A DNA stretch of 64,000 nt. Origin: Pukyongia salina (GTDB lineage: Bacteria > Bacteroidota > Bacteroidia > Flavobacteriales > Flavobacteriaceae). Every line of letters starts with the position of its first letter. The first letter of the stretch is position 1. Positions 20,105 to 30,038 of this stretch are shown one piece after another. The notes under the pieces were generated by a model that was not told the DNA's origin, made no database searches, and worked only from the letters and a program-made list of their open reading frames with translations. The position numbers were made by a program, and so were the translations under genes. The stretch is taken from positions 496,001 through 560,000 of the forward strand of contig NZ_CP027062.1 in assembly GCF_002966125.1 (NCBI RefSeq), read 5' to 3'.

Positions 20105-20374
20105 TTACCAGCTTGCTTTTCTAACACCCGGGATCAATCCTTTATTTGCCATTTCACGGAACATTACACGTGAAATTCCGAATTGTCTCATATACCCTTT
20201 AGGTCTACCGGTTAATTTACATCTGTTGTGTAAACGAACAGGTGAAGAGTTTTTAGGTAATTTCTGAAGTGCTTCCCAGTCACCGGCTTCTTTTAAGGCC
20301 TTGCGCTTTTCGGCATACTTCGCTACCATTCTTGCTCTTTTTACCTCGCGGGCTTTCATTGATTCTTTAGCCAT
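20105..20374 (-). CDS. rpsN: 30S ribosomal protein S14 (zinc-free type)
   Basis: An 89-residue S14 of the long, zinc-independent class. The C-terminal half [20 protein letters not shown] has the position of the zinc finger, but only one Cys is present, so no CxxC pairs exist. It starts [16 protein letters not shown]. Located 3 bases after rplE. Confidence 0.98.
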   Translation of the reverse strand: MAKESMKAREVKRARMVAKYAEKRKALKEAGDWEALQKLPKNSSPVRLHNRCKLTGRPKGYMRQFGISRVMFREMANKGLIPGVRKASW

Positions 20375-20377
20375 CTC

Positions 20378-20929
20378 TTAATTCTTTTTAAAAGGTAATC
20401 CCAGTTCAGTTAGTAATGATTTTGCTTCTTTATCGGTTTTGGCCGAAGTAACAAAAGTGATGTTCATCCCTTCTATCTTCTTAACCTTGTCGATATCGAT
20501 CTCCTGGAAAATGATCTGTTCGGTAATACCCAATGAGTAATTACCTCTTCCATCAAAACCAGTGGCTTTAATTCCGTTGAAATCACGAATTCGAGGAATA
20601 GCCGTTGTAATGAGCCTGTCTAAAAACTCATACATACGCTCACCGCGAAGGGTCACTTTTGTCCCGATCGGCATTCCTTTACGAAGTTTAAAGTTTGCAA
20701 CATCCTTCTTGGACATAGTTGCAACAGCTTTTTGCCCCGTGATCATCGTCAATTCTTCTATAGAATTATCGATAAGTTTTTTATCTGCTACGGCAGCACC
20801 AACACCTTGAGACACTACAATGCGCTCTAATTTTGGTACCTGCATAACATTCTTATAACCGAACTCATCGGTAAGAGCATTAATTACTCTGCTCTTGTAT
20901 TCTTCTTTAAGTCTTGGTGAATATCCCAT
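20378..20929 (-). CDS. rplE: 50S ribosomal protein L5
   Basis: A 183-residue 5S rRNA-binding protein that bridges to S13. Visible signatures are [18 protein letters not shown], the [16 protein letters not shown] loop and PRIRDFNGI, followed by the C-terminal [19 protein letters not shown]-type end. Located 2 bases after rplX. Confidence 0.98.
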   Translation of the reverse strand: MGYSPRLKEEYKSRVINALTDEFGYKNVMQVPKLERIVVSQGVGAAVADKKLIDNSIEELTMITGQKAVATMSKKDVANFKLRKGMPIGTKVTLRGERMYEFLDRLITTAIPRIRDFNGIKATGFDGRGNYSLGITEQIIFQEIDIDKVKKIEGMNITFVTSAKTDKEAKSLLTELGLPFKKN

Positions 20930-20931
20930 AA

Positions 20932-21246
20932 CTATAATACTTGATTCGATTTTTTAGAAAATCGTACTTTTTTACCATCTTCCATTCTATACCCAACACG
21001 TGTAGCTTCTCCAGATTTAGGATCAATCAATGCCAGGTTAGAGATATGAATTGGAGCTTCTTTTTCGGTAATTCCACCCTGAGGGTTTGCAGCACTAGGC
21101 TTCTCATGTTTCTTTACCGTGTTCACTCCTTCTACTATTGCTTTGTTCTTATCACGAAATACTTTCATTACACGTCCTTCAGAACCTTTGTGTTCTCCGG
21201 TGGTAACTACAACTGTATCTCCTGATTTTATCTTAAGCTTTCCCAT
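20932..21246 (-). CDS. rplX: 50S ribosomal protein L24
   Basis: A 104-residue assembly-initiator protein with a KOW motif near the N-terminus ([20 protein letters not shown]) and the conserved [12 protein letters not shown] segment. The C-terminus is basic. Located 12 bases after rplN. Confidence 0.98.
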   Translation of the reverse strand: MGKLKIKSGDTVVVTTGEHKGSEGRVMKVFRDKNKAIVEGVNTVKKHEKPSAANPQGGITEKEAPIHISNLALIDPKSGEATRVGYRMEDGKKVRFSKKSNQVL

Positions 21247-21258
21247 CTTAATTTCGTA

Positions 21259-21627
21259 TTAAAGCACCTCTGGTGCCAATGATACTATTTTCATAAATTG
21301 CTTATCACGAAGCTCTCTGGCAACAGGACCGAATACACGAGTACCTCTCATTTCCCCTTGAGGGTTTAGAAGTACACAAGCGTTATCGTCGAAACGGATG
21401 TATGATCCATCCGGCCTTCTAACTTCTTTCACGGTACGTACCACTACTGCCGTAGAAACGGCACCTTTTTTAATCTGTCCGTTGGGAGTAGCATCTTTTA
21501 CAGTTACTACGATCTTATCCCCAATAGAAGCATATCTTTTCTTGGTTCCGCCTAACACGCGAATACAAAGTACTTCCTTTGCTCCTGTGTTATCTGCTAC
21601 TTTTAGTCTTGATTCTTGCTGTATCAT
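21259..21627 (-). CDS. rplN: 50S ribosomal protein L14
   Basis: A 122-residue beta-barrel protein at the subunit interface (bridge B8). It opens [20 protein letters not shown] and has the typical C-terminal [13 protein letters not shown] and [11 protein letters not shown]. Located 2 bases after rpsQ. Confidence 0.99.
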   Translation of the reverse strand: MIQQESRLKVADNTGAKEVLCIRVLGGTKKRYASIGDKIVVTVKDATPNGQIKKGAVSTAVVVRTVKEVRRPDGSYIRFDDNACVLLNPQGEMRGTRVFGPVARELRDKQFMKIVSLAPEVL

Positions 21628-21629
21628 GA

Positions 21630-21887
21630 TTACTTCGCTCTTTCAATGATTTCTACTAAACGCCAGCATTTGGTCTTACTTAAAGGTCTTGTTTCCATGA
21701 TCTTTACAGTATCTCCCTCATTACAGTCGTTCTTTTCGTCGTGTGCTACGTATTTCTTCGTTTTCAAAACGAATTTTCCATACATAGGGTGCTTTACTTT
21801 TTTCACCTCGGCAACAACAATGGATTTCTCCATTTTGTTACTGGTTACTACACCTATACGTTCTTTTCTTAAGTTTCTATTTTCCAT
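21630..21887 (-). CDS. rpsQ: 30S ribosomal protein S17
   Basis: An 85-residue OB-fold 16S rRNA-binding protein. It opens with a short basic leader, then [16 protein letters not shown], and carries the signature [20 protein letters not shown]. Located 17 bases after rpmC. Confidence 0.98.
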   Translation of the reverse strand: MENRNLRKERIGVVTSNKMEKSIVVAEVKKVKHPMYGKFVLKTKKYVAHDEKNDCNEGDTVKIMETRPLSKTKCWRLVEIIERAK

Positions 21888-21904
21888 CTTTCAGCTTCGT
21901 ACCG

Positions 21905-22096
21905 TTATTGTTCGTCTCTTTTTGTTAGTTCTGTCGCAATTCGTGCAATCGTTTTACGATGTGCTCTTAACTGAATTGGATTCTCCAACGGTGAAATGGT
22001 GTGTGCCATCTTCAGGTCTGAATAAGCCTGTCTTGTTTCAGCAAGTTTTTCTTGCAGCTCTGCCGATGATGCCTGATTTATTTCTGATTGTTTCAT
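21905..22096 (-). CDS. rpmC: 50S ribosomal protein L29
   Basis: A 63-residue all-helical protein near the exit tunnel. It begins MKQSEINQASSAELQEKL and has the conserved LENPIQLRAHRKTIARI segment that contacts 23S rRNA. Located 11 bases after rplP. Confidence 0.97.
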   Translation of the reverse strand: MKQSEINQASSAELQEKLAETRQAYSDLKMAHTISPLENPIQLRAHRKTIARIATELTKRDEQ

Positions 22097-22107
22097 CTTT
22101 CAAAAAA

Positions 22108-22527
22108 TTATCCTTGATAGTCTCGTGATACAATAAATTTTGTCTTCACCGGTAACTTCTGAGCCGCAAGGCGAAGAGCCTCTTTTGCGGTATCTAAAGA
22201 CACACCGGATACTTCAAACAAAATCCTTCCAGGTTTCACTACAGCAGCCCAGTATTCTACAGCACCTTTACCTTTACCCATACGAACCTCAAGAGGTTTC
22301 TTGGTGATAGGCTTATCCGGAAATATCATGATCCAGATAGAACCTTCCCTTTTCATATAACGGGTAGCAGCAATACGTGCAGCTTCAATTTGACGCGCAG
22401 TAAGGAAATTCGAATCTAAAGACTTTATACCAAAGGTTCCGTAAGAGAGTTGAGTGCCACGTCCGGCATTCCCCTTCATGCGGCCTTTCTGCATTTTACG
22501 GTATTTTGTTCTCTTGGGTTGTAACAT
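22108..22527 (-). CDS. rplP: 50S ribosomal protein L16
   Basis: A 139-residue protein at the A-tRNA elbow and near the peptidyl-transferase centre. It begins [19 protein letters not shown] and carries [16 protein letters not shown] and the [14 protein letters not shown] signature. Located 18 bases after rpsC. Confidence 0.99.
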   Translation of the reverse strand: MLQPKRTKYRKMQKGRMKGNAGRGTQLSYGTFGIKSLDSNFLTARQIEAARIAATRYMKREGSIWIMIFPDKPITKKPLEVRMGKGKGAVEYWAAVVKPGRILFEVSGVSLDTAKEALRLAAQKLPVKTKFIVSRDYQG

Positions 22528-22545
22528 TTTCTTCTGTTTAAAAAA

Positions 22546-23262
22546 TTACTTTCTACGACGTGACTTATTACCACCTCGCCCGGTTCCACCTTTTCCACCT
22601 TTTTTGGCCAGGCCAACAAGAGGAGAAAGTTCTCTTTTTCCATATACTTCACCTTTCATGATCCATACCTTAACTCCCAGTCTACCATAGGTAGTGTGAG
22701 CTTCAACTAAAGCATAGTCTATGTCGGCTCTAAATGTAGATAAAGGGATACGTCCATCTTTATACGATTCGGAACGCGCCATTTCAGCTCCGTTCAATCG
22801 TCCTGAGATCATGATCTTGATTCCTTCTGCGTTCATACGCATAGCCGCTGCGATAGCCATTTTAATTGCTCGACGATATGAGATACGATTCTCAATCTGT
22901 CTTGCAATACTGGCAGCAACAAGGTGCGCATCAAGCTCTGGTCTCTTGATCTCATGAATGTTGATCTGTACCTCTTTACCTGTAATTTTCTTAAGCTCTT
23001 CTTTTAACTTGTCTACCTCCTGGCCACCTTTACCAATAATGATACCTGGGCGGGCCGTGGTGATAGTAACGGTTACAAGTTTAAGTGTACGCTCAATAAT
23101 TACTCTGGACACACTGGCTTTACTTAAACGAGCGTGAACATATTTTCTAATCTTGTCGTCTTCGGCAAGTTTATCACCGTAGTCGTTGCCTCCGTACCAG
23201 TTGGATTCCCATCCTCTGATGATACCTAAGCGATTCCCGATTGGATTTGTCTTCTGTCCCAT
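22546..23262 (-). CDS. rpsC: 30S ribosomal protein S3
   Basis: A 238-residue protein forming part of the mRNA entry channel. It has the KH domain ([18 protein letters not shown], about residues 65-110) and the S3 C-terminal signature [20 protein letters not shown]. The tail is Gly/Lys/Arg-rich ([19 protein letters not shown] in shorter pieces). Located 4 bases after rplV. Confidence 0.99.
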   Translation of the reverse strand: MGQKTNPIGNRLGIIRGWESNWYGGNDYGDKLAEDDKIRKYVHARLSKASVSRVIIERTLKLVTVTITTARPGIIIGKGGQEVDKLKEELKKITGKEVQINIHEIKRPELDAHLVAASIARQIENRISYRRAIKMAIAAAMRMNAEGIKIMISGRLNGAEMARSESYKDGRIPLSTFRADIDYALVEAHTTYGRLGVKVWIMKGEVYGKRELSPLVGLAKKGGKGGTGRGGNKSRRRK

Positions 23263-23266
23263 TTAA

Positions 23267-23674
23267 TTAGCTTTGTGTGTTATCGTTAGCTCCTAAAACC
23301 AGTGTTACGTGGTTAGAACGTTTTCTAATTCTGTGTGCACGACCCTGTGGAGCCGGACGTAGTCTTTTCAACATAGTCCCGCCATCAACACGGATCTCCT
23401 TTATAAAAAGGTCTGCATCCTCGATGGAAGCATCTTCATTCTTAGCCTGCCAGTTTGCAATGGCAGATAACAATAGTTTCTCTAATCTTCGAGAAGCTTC
23501 TTTAGGGCTAAACCTTAATATATTAAGTGCTTTATCTACTTTTTCACCACGTACAAGGTCTGCAACTAATCGCATCTTTCTTGGCGAAGTAGGGCAATTG
23601 TTCAACTTGGCGAAGTATTGTGTCTTCTTTGCCTCCTTGATAGCTTCTGCTCTTTCTCTTTTACGAACTCCCAT
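23267..23674 (-). CDS. rplV: 50S ribosomal protein L22
   Basis: A 135-residue protein lining the exit tunnel. It has the conserved helices [16 protein letters not shown] and [12 protein letters not shown], and the loop [20 protein letters not shown] that extends into the tunnel and is the macrolide-resistance hotspot; no deletion is seen there. An N-terminal basic leader ([17 protein letters not shown]) is typical of Bacteroidota. Located 6 bases after rpsS. Confidence 0.98.
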   Translation of the reverse strand: MGVRKRERAEAIKEAKKTQYFAKLNNCPTSPRKMRLVADLVRGEKVDKALNILRFSPKEASRRLEKLLLSAIANWQAKNEDASIEDADLFIKEIRVDGGTMLKRLRPAPQGRAHRIRKRSNHVTLVLGANDNTQS

Positions 23675-23680
23675 GGCTTA

Positions 23681-23959
23681 TTATTTTTTTCCTTTGTTTT
23701 TAGCACCGGCATGACCACGGAATGATCTAGTTGGTGAAAATTCTCCTAATTTATGTCCTACCATATTCTCAGTTACATACACAGGAACAAATTGTCTTCC
23801 GTTGTGAACTGCAATGGTCTGTCCAACAAAGTCTGGAGTGATCATAGAAGCTCTTGACCAGGTCTTGATCACAGTTTTCTTGTTCGACTCAACATTTTGC
23901 TGAACTTTTTGCTCTAATTTATAGTGAACGTAAGGTCCCTTTTTTAATGATCTTGCCAT
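23681..23959 (-). CDS. rpsS: 30S ribosomal protein S19
   Basis: A 92-residue 30S head protein that binds with S13. It opens [19 protein letters not shown] and contains the signature [18 protein letters not shown]. Located 3 bases after rplB. Confidence 0.99.
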   Translation of the reverse strand: MARSLKKGPYVHYKLEQKVQQNVESNKKTVIKTWSRASMITPDFVGQTIAVHNGRQFVPVYVTENMVGHKLGEFSPTRSFRGHAGAKNKGKK

Positions 23960-23962
23960 AGC

Positions 23963-24787
<825 letters not shown>

Positions 24788-24812
24788 TGTTGTCTAATTA
24801 ATATCTAATTGC

Positions 24813-25103
24813 TTAGATGTTATTGTAAAAATCAATTGTATCACCTTCCGCCACCTGTACAATTGCTTTCTTATAAGCATTTGTTTTACCAGTCTGGATA
24901 CCCGTTTTTGTATAACGAGTCTTCCTGTCCGGGCGGACATTCATTGTTCGAACTCCAGTAACAGAAACTCCATAAACAGCTTCCACTGCTTTTTTGATCT
25001 CTACCTTGTTCGCCTGTGGATTCACTACAAAACCGTAACGGTTATTTAACTCAGCATCGGCTGTAGCTTTTTCTGTAATAATAGGTTTAATTAAGATATT
25101 CAT
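24813..25103 (-). CDS. rplW: 50S ribosomal protein L23
   Basis: A 96-residue protein at the tunnel exit and docking site for trigger factor and SRP. It opens MNILIKPIITEKATADAE and contains the conserved FVVNPQANKVEIKKAVE segment and the rRNA-binding loop VRPDRKTRYTKTG. Located 7 bases after rplD. Confidence 0.98.
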   Translation of the reverse strand: MNILIKPIITEKATADAELNNRYGFVVNPQANKVEIKKAVEAVYGVSVTGVRTMNVRPDRKTRYTKTGIQTGKTNAYKKAIVQVAEGDTIDFYNNI

Positions 25104-25110
25104 CTCGTTT

Positions 25111-25740
25111 CTATTTACTTAAGTTTGTTTCAATTCCTTCCAAAGAACCTTCAAACAACACAAGGCTGTTTGCATTCATAATTTTGTAAGTGCTTAATTC
25201 TGAGTTAGTTATAACCTCAGCACCTTTCAAATTGCGAGACGACAAATATAGGTTATTATTTGACTCTCCCAACACAAACAAAGACTTTTTGTTTTCAAGT
25301 CCTAACGACTTTAAAACTGAAGTGAATTCTTTTGTCTTAGGTGCCTCAAAATTAAGGTCTTCCATTACCACGATCGCCTTATCATTTGCCTTCATACTCA
25401 AAGCCGAACGACGCGCCAAACGCTTAAGGTTCTTATTCAATTTAAAGGAGTAGCTTCTCGGTCTTGGACCAAAGATTCTACCACCACCTTTAAATATTGG
25501 AGACTTGATACTACCCGCACGAGCTGTACCAGTTCCTTTTTGTTTCTTGATCTTACGGGTACTACCCACGATCTCAGCACGCTCTTTTGCCTTGTGTGTA
25601 CCCTGGCGCTGATTGGCCAGATACTGTTTCACATCAAGATATACAGCGTGATTGTTAGGTTCTATACCAAACACCTCTTTAGAAAGCTCTACTTTCCTTC
25701 CGGTGTCTTTTCCGTTTTTATCTAATACCGCTACCTTCAT
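25111..25740 (-). CDS. rplD: 50S ribosomal protein L4
   Basis: A 209-residue protein lining the exit tunnel; in enterobacteria it also represses its own operon. The start is placed at the ATG giving [11 protein letters not shown]; the frame is open 15 codons further up into rplC, but that extension is unconserved. The A of this ATG is the last base of the rplC stop (TAATG), so translation is coupled. The tunnel loop [21 protein letters not shown] is intact in shorter pieces. Confidence 0.98.
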   Translation of the reverse strand: MKVAVLDKNGKDTGRKVELSKEVFGIEPNNHAVYLDVKQYLANQRQGTHKAKERAEIVGSTRKIKKQKGTGTARAGSIKSPIFKGGGRIFGPRPRSYSFKLNKNLKRLARRSALSMKANDKAIVVMEDLNFEAPKTKEFTSVLKSLGLENKKSLFVLGESNNNLYLSSRNLKGAEVITNSELSTYKIMNANSLVLFEGSLEGIETNLSK

Positions 25741-26351
25741 TATTTCTGAATCGTTACATAAGCGTTCTTGTGTCCGGGTACACACCCTTTCACAACAAGC
25801 AAGTTCTTTTCAGGAACCACTTTCAACACTCTTAAGTTCTGTACTTTCACTTTTTCATTTCCCATTTGGCCGGCCATCTTCATTCCTTTGAAAACTCTCG
25901 CAGGATAAGAAGCAGCACCAATGGAACCAGGAGCTCTTAGTCTGTTATGCTGACCGTGAGTCGCTTGTCCTACACCACCAAATCCGTGGCGTTTTACCAC
26001 ACCCTGGAATCCTTTACCTTTACTCGTTCCGGAAACATCCACAAACTCGCCTTCATTAAAGTGTTCCACAGTGATCGTATCACCTAATTTGTATTCTTCT
26101 TCAAATCCCTGGAATTCAACAACACGACGCTTAGCAACAGTTCCGGCTTTTTTAGCATGGCCTTCAGCAGCTTTGTTTGCAGTCTTTTTGTCATCGAAAC
26201 CAAGTTGAAGAGCACTATACCCGTCAACCTCTTCGGTTCTGACTTGGGTAACAACACAGGGTCCAGCTTCGATAACGGTACACGGAATATTCTTTCCGTT
26301 CTCGTCGAAGATGCTGGTCATCCCTATCTTTTTTCCAATTAACCCAGACAT
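25740..26351 (-). CDS. rplC: 50S ribosomal protein L3
   Basis: A 203-residue protein near the peptidyl-transferase centre and an early assembly factor. It starts [19 protein letters not shown], has the [14 protein letters not shown] loop that reaches the catalytic centre, and the signature [15 protein letters not shown]. It follows rpsJ after an unusually long 167-base gap containing two hairpins, and overlaps the rplD start by 1 base. Confidence 0.98.
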   Translation of the reverse strand: MSGLIGKKIGMTSIFDENGKNIPCTVIEAGPCVVTQVRTEEVDGYSALQLGFDDKKTANKAAEGHAKKAGTVAKRRVVEFQGFEEEYKLGDTITVEHFNEGEFVDVSGTSKGKGFQGVVKRHGFGGVGQATHGQHNRLRAPGSIGAASYPARVFKGMKMAGQMGNEKVKVQNLRVLKVVPEKNLLVVKGCVPGHKNAYVTIQK

Positions 26352-26411
26352 ATTTATTAGTTATTAAAGATTACTATATTATTTATTCTATTTCTTCGGA
26401 AACTACCTTTC

Positions 26412-26443
26412 AAAAAAACAGGGCCAAAATAAATTCAGCCCTG
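26412..26443 (-). terminator. terminator-like hairpin between rpsJ and rplC (possible attenuator)
   Basis: On the minus strand CAGGGC (26438-26443) and GCCCTG (26419-26424) form a 6-base GC-rich stem with a 13-base loop, followed immediately by seven T. That is the form of an intrinsic terminator, yet it sits inside the ribosomal cluster, 75 bases after the rpsJ stop. It could partly end transcription or act as a regulated attenuator for rplC onward. Confidence 0.6.
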
Positions 26444-26492
26444 AATTTTATTTTGTTTCCGTCTTTCCTTCGCACGCAGCTCCGGACATGTA

Positions 26493-26511
26493 TTGAAGCA
26501 AATCGCTTCAG
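26493..26511 (-). promoter_or_regulatory. second hairpin downstream of rpsJ
   Basis: A perfect 6-base inverted repeat (TGAAGC, 26494-26499, with GCTTCA, 26505-26510) with a 5-base loop lies just 8 bases after the rpsJ stop, upstream of the terminator-like hairpin. It is the first structured element of the 167-base gap and could be part of an attenuator or an mRNA 3'-end or processing signal. Confidence 0.4.
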
Positions 26512-26518
26512 TTTCTAC

Positions 26519-26824
26519 TTATACCTTGATCTCTACTTCTACTCCACTAGGCAACTCTAACTTCATTAGAGCGTCTATCGTTTTGGAAGAAGAGCTGTAG
26601 ATATCCAGCAGCCTCTTATACGAACTCAACTGGAATTGCTCTCTACTCTTCTTGTTCACGTGTGGCGAACGTAGCACGGTAAAGATCTTTTTGTGTGTTG
26701 GTAACGGGATTGGTCCGGTTACTACTGCACCTGTACTTTTTACGGTCTTTACGATTTTTTCAGCAGATTTGTCCACTAAATTATGATCGTAAGATTTTAA
26801 TTTGATTCTAATTTTCTGACTCAT
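26519..26824 (-). CDS. rpsJ: 30S ribosomal protein S10
   Basis: A 101-residue 30S head protein, also NusE in antitermination. The start is placed at [15 protein letters not shown]; a longer frame extends 14 codons back into fusA, but that part is unconserved. The conserved loop [28 protein letters not shown] is present in shorter pieces. It follows fusA by 10 bases with no tuf gene between them. Confidence 0.98.
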   Translation of the reverse strand: MSQKIRIKLKSYDHNLVDKSAEKIVKTVKSTGAVVTGPIPLPTHKKIFTVLRSPHVNKKSREQFQLSSYKRLLDIYSSSSKTIDALMKLELPSGVEVEIKV

Positions 26825-26834
26825 TGCTGAAATA

Positions 26835-28970
26835 TTATACGTTAGCGGTTCCTCTAGCTGTTGCAATCACTTCCTCCGAAATATTCGACGGTGTTTGTGC
26901 ATAGTGTGAAAATTCCATCGTAGAAGTTGCACGTCCTGAAGACAACGTTCTCAATGTGGTTACATAACCAAACATTTCAGAAAGTGGCACTTCAGCCTTT
27001 ACAACTTTAGATCCTGCACGGTCGCTCATGTCATTTACCTGACCACGACGACGGTTAAGGTCACCTACAATGTCACCCATATTCTCTTCCGGAGTTAATA
27101 CCTCCAGCTTCATAATAGGTTCCATGATCACAGCTCCAGCTGCCTTAGCTGCCGCTTTAAATCCTAATTTTGCTGCTAGCTCGAACGATAATTGATCGGA
27201 ATCCACAGGGTGGAAAGATCCATCCTTTAGAGTTACCTTCATACTATCTACTTCGAATCCAGCCAACGGACCATTTTTCATTGCTTCCTTGAATCCTTTC
27301 TCAACAGATGGAACAAATTCTTTCGGAATGTTTCCACCCTTGATCTCGTTCACGAATTCAAGTCCAACTGCCTTCTCATCTTCGGCAGGCCCTAATGTAA
27401 ATACGATATCGGCGAACTTACCACGACCCCCTGTTTGTTTCTTGTAAACTTCACGGTGATCGGCAGTTCTGGTGATAGCTTCTTTGTACTCAACCTGTGG
27501 CTGACCCTGGTTAACTTCAACCTTAAACTCACGTCTAAGACGGTCCACGATAATATCGAGGTGAAGCTCACCCATTCCGGAAATTACCGTTTGCCCTGAA
27601 GCTTCATCGGTACGTACCTGGAAAGTAGGATCTTCTTCCGCCAATTTGGCTAAAGACATCCCAAGTTTATCCACATCGGCTTTAGTCTTTGGCTCTACCG
27701 CAATACCGATTACCGGATCAGGGAAGTTCATAGACTCAAGCACGATAGGGTGTTTCTCTGCTGAAAGCGTATCACCCGTTTTTATATCTTTAAATCCTAC
27801 TGCAGCTCCAATATCTCCGGCTTCGATAAAATCGATCGCATTCTGTTTGTTGGAATGCATCTGGTAGATACGAGAGATACGTTCTTTTTTACCCGAACGA
27901 TTGTTCAGCACATAAGAACCGGCATCAAGGCGCCCCGAATAGGCACGGAAGAAAGCCAAACGGCCTACGAAAGGATCTGTAGCAATCTTAAAGGCAAGTG
28001 CAGCGAAAGGTGCACTTACATCCGGCTTACGAGATTCTTCTTCTCCGGTGTCCGGATTGGTTCCTACGATAGCCTCCTTATCAACAGGAGACGGAAGGTA
28101 ACGACAAACAGCATCCAATAAAAACTGTACTCCTTTGTTCTTGAACGCAGAACCACAGATCATCGGTATAATGCTCATATCCATCACCGCAGCACGAAGC
28201 GCAGCATGCACCTCATCTTCGGTAATAGAATCTTCGTCTTCCATATATTTCTCAAGCAGGTTCTCATCGTATGCAGCTACTTCTTCAATAAGTTTACCGC
28301 GATACTCTGCTGCTTCAGCTTTTAATTCTTCAGGAATTTCAACTACGTCGAAGGTAGATCCCATAGATTCCTCATGCCAAATGATAGCACGGTTCTTTAC
28401 CAGATCAACCACACCTTTAAAGTCAATCTCATCTCCAATAGGAAGAACGATTGGCACGGCGTTAGAACCTAGCATGTCCTTAACCTGCTGACAAACAGCA
28501 AGGAAATTAGAACCCTGACGATCCATCTTGTTCACAAAGCCCATACGAGGTACTTTGTAATTATCGGCCAGTCTCCAGTTAGTTTCAGATTGTGGCTCTA
28601 CACCATCCACCGCACTAAACAGGAATACCAAACCGTCCAGTACACGTAAGGATCTGTTCACCTCCACGGTGAAATCCACGTGACCCGGGGTATCGATAAT
28701 ATTAAAATGGTATCCTTTGGCGTCTTCGGTAGGCTGTCCGTTTTCGGTAGGGAAGTTCCAGGTACAGGTAGTTGCAGCGGAAGTAATTGTAATTCCACGC
28801 TCCTGCTCCTGCTCCATCCAGTCCATAGTCGCAGCACCGTCGTGTACTTCACCAATCTTGTGACTCACACCCGTGTAATAAAGGATACGCTCTGTAGTAG
28901 TGGTCTTACCCGCATCAATATGCGCTGCAATTCCTATATTTCTTGTATATTTTAAATCTCTTTGTGCCAT
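26835..28970 (-). CDS. fusA: translation elongation factor G
   Basis: A 711-residue translocase GTPase. Domain I has the P-loop [14 protein letters not shown] (about residues 16-29), the switch [10 protein letters not shown] and the [10 protein letters not shown] base-specificity motif; domain II and the C-terminal domains IV-V follow, with [15 protein letters not shown] in domain IV and the [11 protein letters not shown] segment near the end. Length is normal. It is in the str operon between rpsG and rpsJ. Confidence 0.99.
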   Translation of the reverse strand: MAQRDLKYTRNIGIAAHIDAGKTTTTERILYYTGVSHKIGEVHDGAATMDWMEQEQERGITITSAATTCTWNFPTENGQPTEDAKGYHFNIIDTPGHVDFTVEVNRSLRVLDGLVFLFSAVDGVEPQSETNWRLADNYKVPRMGFVNKMDRQGSNFLAVCQQVKDMLGSNAVPIVLPIGDEIDFKGVVDLVKNRAIIWHEESMGSTFDVVEIPEELKAEAAEYRGKLIEEVAAYDENLLEKYMEDEDSITEDEVHAALRAAVMDMSIIPMICGSAFKNKGVQFLLDAVCRYLPSPVDKEAIVGTNPDTGEEESRKPDVSAPFAALAFKIATDPFVGRLAFFRAYSGRLDAGSYVLNNRSGKKERISRIYQMHSNKQNAIDFIEAGDIGAAVGFKDIKTGDTLSAEKHPIVLESMNFPDPVIGIAVEPKTKADVDKLGMSLAKLAEEDPTFQVRTDEASGQTVISGMGELHLDIIVDRLRREFKVEVNQGQPQVEYKEAITRTADHREVYKKQTGGRGKFADIVFTLGPAEDEKAVGLEFVNEIKGGNIPKEFVPSVEKGFKEAMKNGPLAGFEVDSMKVTLKDGSFHPVDSDQLSFELAAKLGFKAAAKAAGAVIMEPIMKLEVLTPEENMGDIVGDLNRRRGQVNDMSDRAGSKVVKAEVPLSEMFGYVTTLRTLSSGRATSTMEFSHYAQTPSNISEEVIATARGTANV

Positions 28971-28976
28971 CTTTTA

Positions 28977-29453
28977 TTAAAATCTGAAATGTGAGAATGC
29001 TTTATTTGCTTCGGCCATCTTGTGTGTATCTACACGCTTCTTAACCGCGGCACCTTCTTCTTTGGCTGCTGCAAGAATTTCGGCGGCCAGTTTCTGTGCC
29101 ATAGACTTTTCATTTCTCTTACGAGCGAAAAGGATCAACCACTTCATAGCTGTGGATATCTTTCGGTCTGGTCTAATTTGCATAGGGATCTGAAATGTAG
29201 CACCCCCAACACGTCGGCTTCTAACCTCTACGTGAGGCATTACATTAGATAATGCATCCTTCCATAATTCCAACGCAGATTTCTCTTCGTCTTGTTTCTT
29301 TTCTTCTACAATATCGATAGCATCGTAGAATACTTTAAAAGCCACCGACTTCTTTCCGTCCCACATTAAGTTGTTCACAAAACGTGTAACCAACTGGTCG
29401 TTGAACCTTGGATCCGGTAAAAGGGGTCTTTTCTTGGCTTGTCTTTTTCTCAT
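28977..29453 (-). CDS. rpsG: 30S ribosomal protein S7
   Basis: A 158-residue assembly initiator of the 30S head, contacting E-site tRNA. It opens [19 protein letters not shown] and carries the [19 protein letters not shown] beta-hairpin, ending with [14 protein letters not shown]. Located 24 bases after rpsL. Confidence 0.99.
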   Translation of the reverse strand: MRKRQAKKRPLLPDPRFNDQLVTRFVNNLMWDGKKSVAFKVFYDAIDIVEEKKQDEEKSALELWKDALSNVMPHVEVRSRRVGGATFQIPMQIRPDRKISTAMKWLILFARKRNEKSMAQKLAAEILAAAKEEGAAVKKRVDTHKMAEANKAFSHFRF

Positions 29454-29477
29454 GTCTTCTCTTTAAAGTTTTTTGAA

Positions 29478-29852
29478 TTACTTCTTAGGGCGTTTTGCAC
29501 CATACTTAGATCTACGTTGTGTACGGCCTTCAACACCAGCGGTGTCTAATGCGCCTCGCACAATGTGATATCTAACTCCCGGCAAATCCTTTACCCTTCC
29601 ACCTCTAACCAATACTATCGAGTGCTCCTGTAGATTGTGTCCTTCACCTCCGATGTATGCGTTTACTTCCTTACCATTAGTTAACCTTACCCTTGCAACT
29701 TTACGCATTGCAGAGTTTGGTTTCTTTGGCGTAGTAGTATATACACGCGTACACACACCGCGGCGTTGCGGGCACGAATCCAAAGCAGCCGATTTACTCT
29801 TCTTGGTTATTTTGGCTCTTCCTTTTCGTACTAATTGTGAAATAGTTGGCAT
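29478..29852 (-). CDS. rpsL: 30S ribosomal protein S12
   Basis: A 124-residue decoding-centre protein and first gene of the cluster. It has the [11 protein letters not shown] loop with Lys43 and the [12 protein letters not shown] loop with Lys88; both lysines, whose mutation gives streptomycin resistance in other bacteria, are in the wild-type state. Cys residues near 27 and 34 are typical. A consensus promoter lies 55-85 bases upstream. Confidence 0.99.
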   Translation of the reverse strand: MPTISQLVRKGRAKITKKSKSAALDSCPQRRGVCTRVYTTTPKKPNSAMRKVARVRLTNGKEVNAYIGGEGHNLQEHSIVLVRGGRVKDLPGVRYHIVRGALDTAGVEGRTQRRSKYGAKRPKK

Positions 29853-29907
29853 ATAATATCCTTGTTATACTTAATTATTTATACATTTTCCCCTATAAAA
29901 GGGCGTG

Positions 29908-29937
29908 CAAAGGTAAAAATTAAAATGGATTATTCAA
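29908..29937 (-). promoter_or_regulatory. promoter of the str-S10-spc-alpha cluster
   Basis: On the minus strand TTG (29935-29937) and TACCTTTG (29908-29915) are separated by 19 bases, a full match to the Bacteroidota consensus TTG-N17-23-TAnnTTTG. The predicted transcript begins about 50 bases before rpsL. Its first bases can fold into a small hairpin, CCCT with AGGG, at about 29890-29903. Confidence 0.8.
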
Positions 29938-30038
29938 ACCATAGAAAATTTATTTTCAAGTGCTTGGCAAAATTAACATACCCCAAATATGAAAACTATA
30001 GTTGAAACGTTAGTTTTACACCTGAAAAAAGACCCTTT

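Noticed and set aside
25741-25785. N-terminal extension of rplD (15 codons)
   Set aside because: The extension lies within rplC in another frame, and the conserved L4 N-terminus begins at MKVAVLD with a TAATG overlap.
26825-26834. tuf gene expected between fusA and rpsJ
   Set aside because: Only 10 bases separate fusA and rpsJ, and the cluster shows no EF-Tu; absence here is common in Bacteroidota.
26825-26866. N-terminal extension of rpsJ (14 codons)
   Set aside because: The extension lies within fusA, and S10 begins at [13 protein letters not shown] in homologues.
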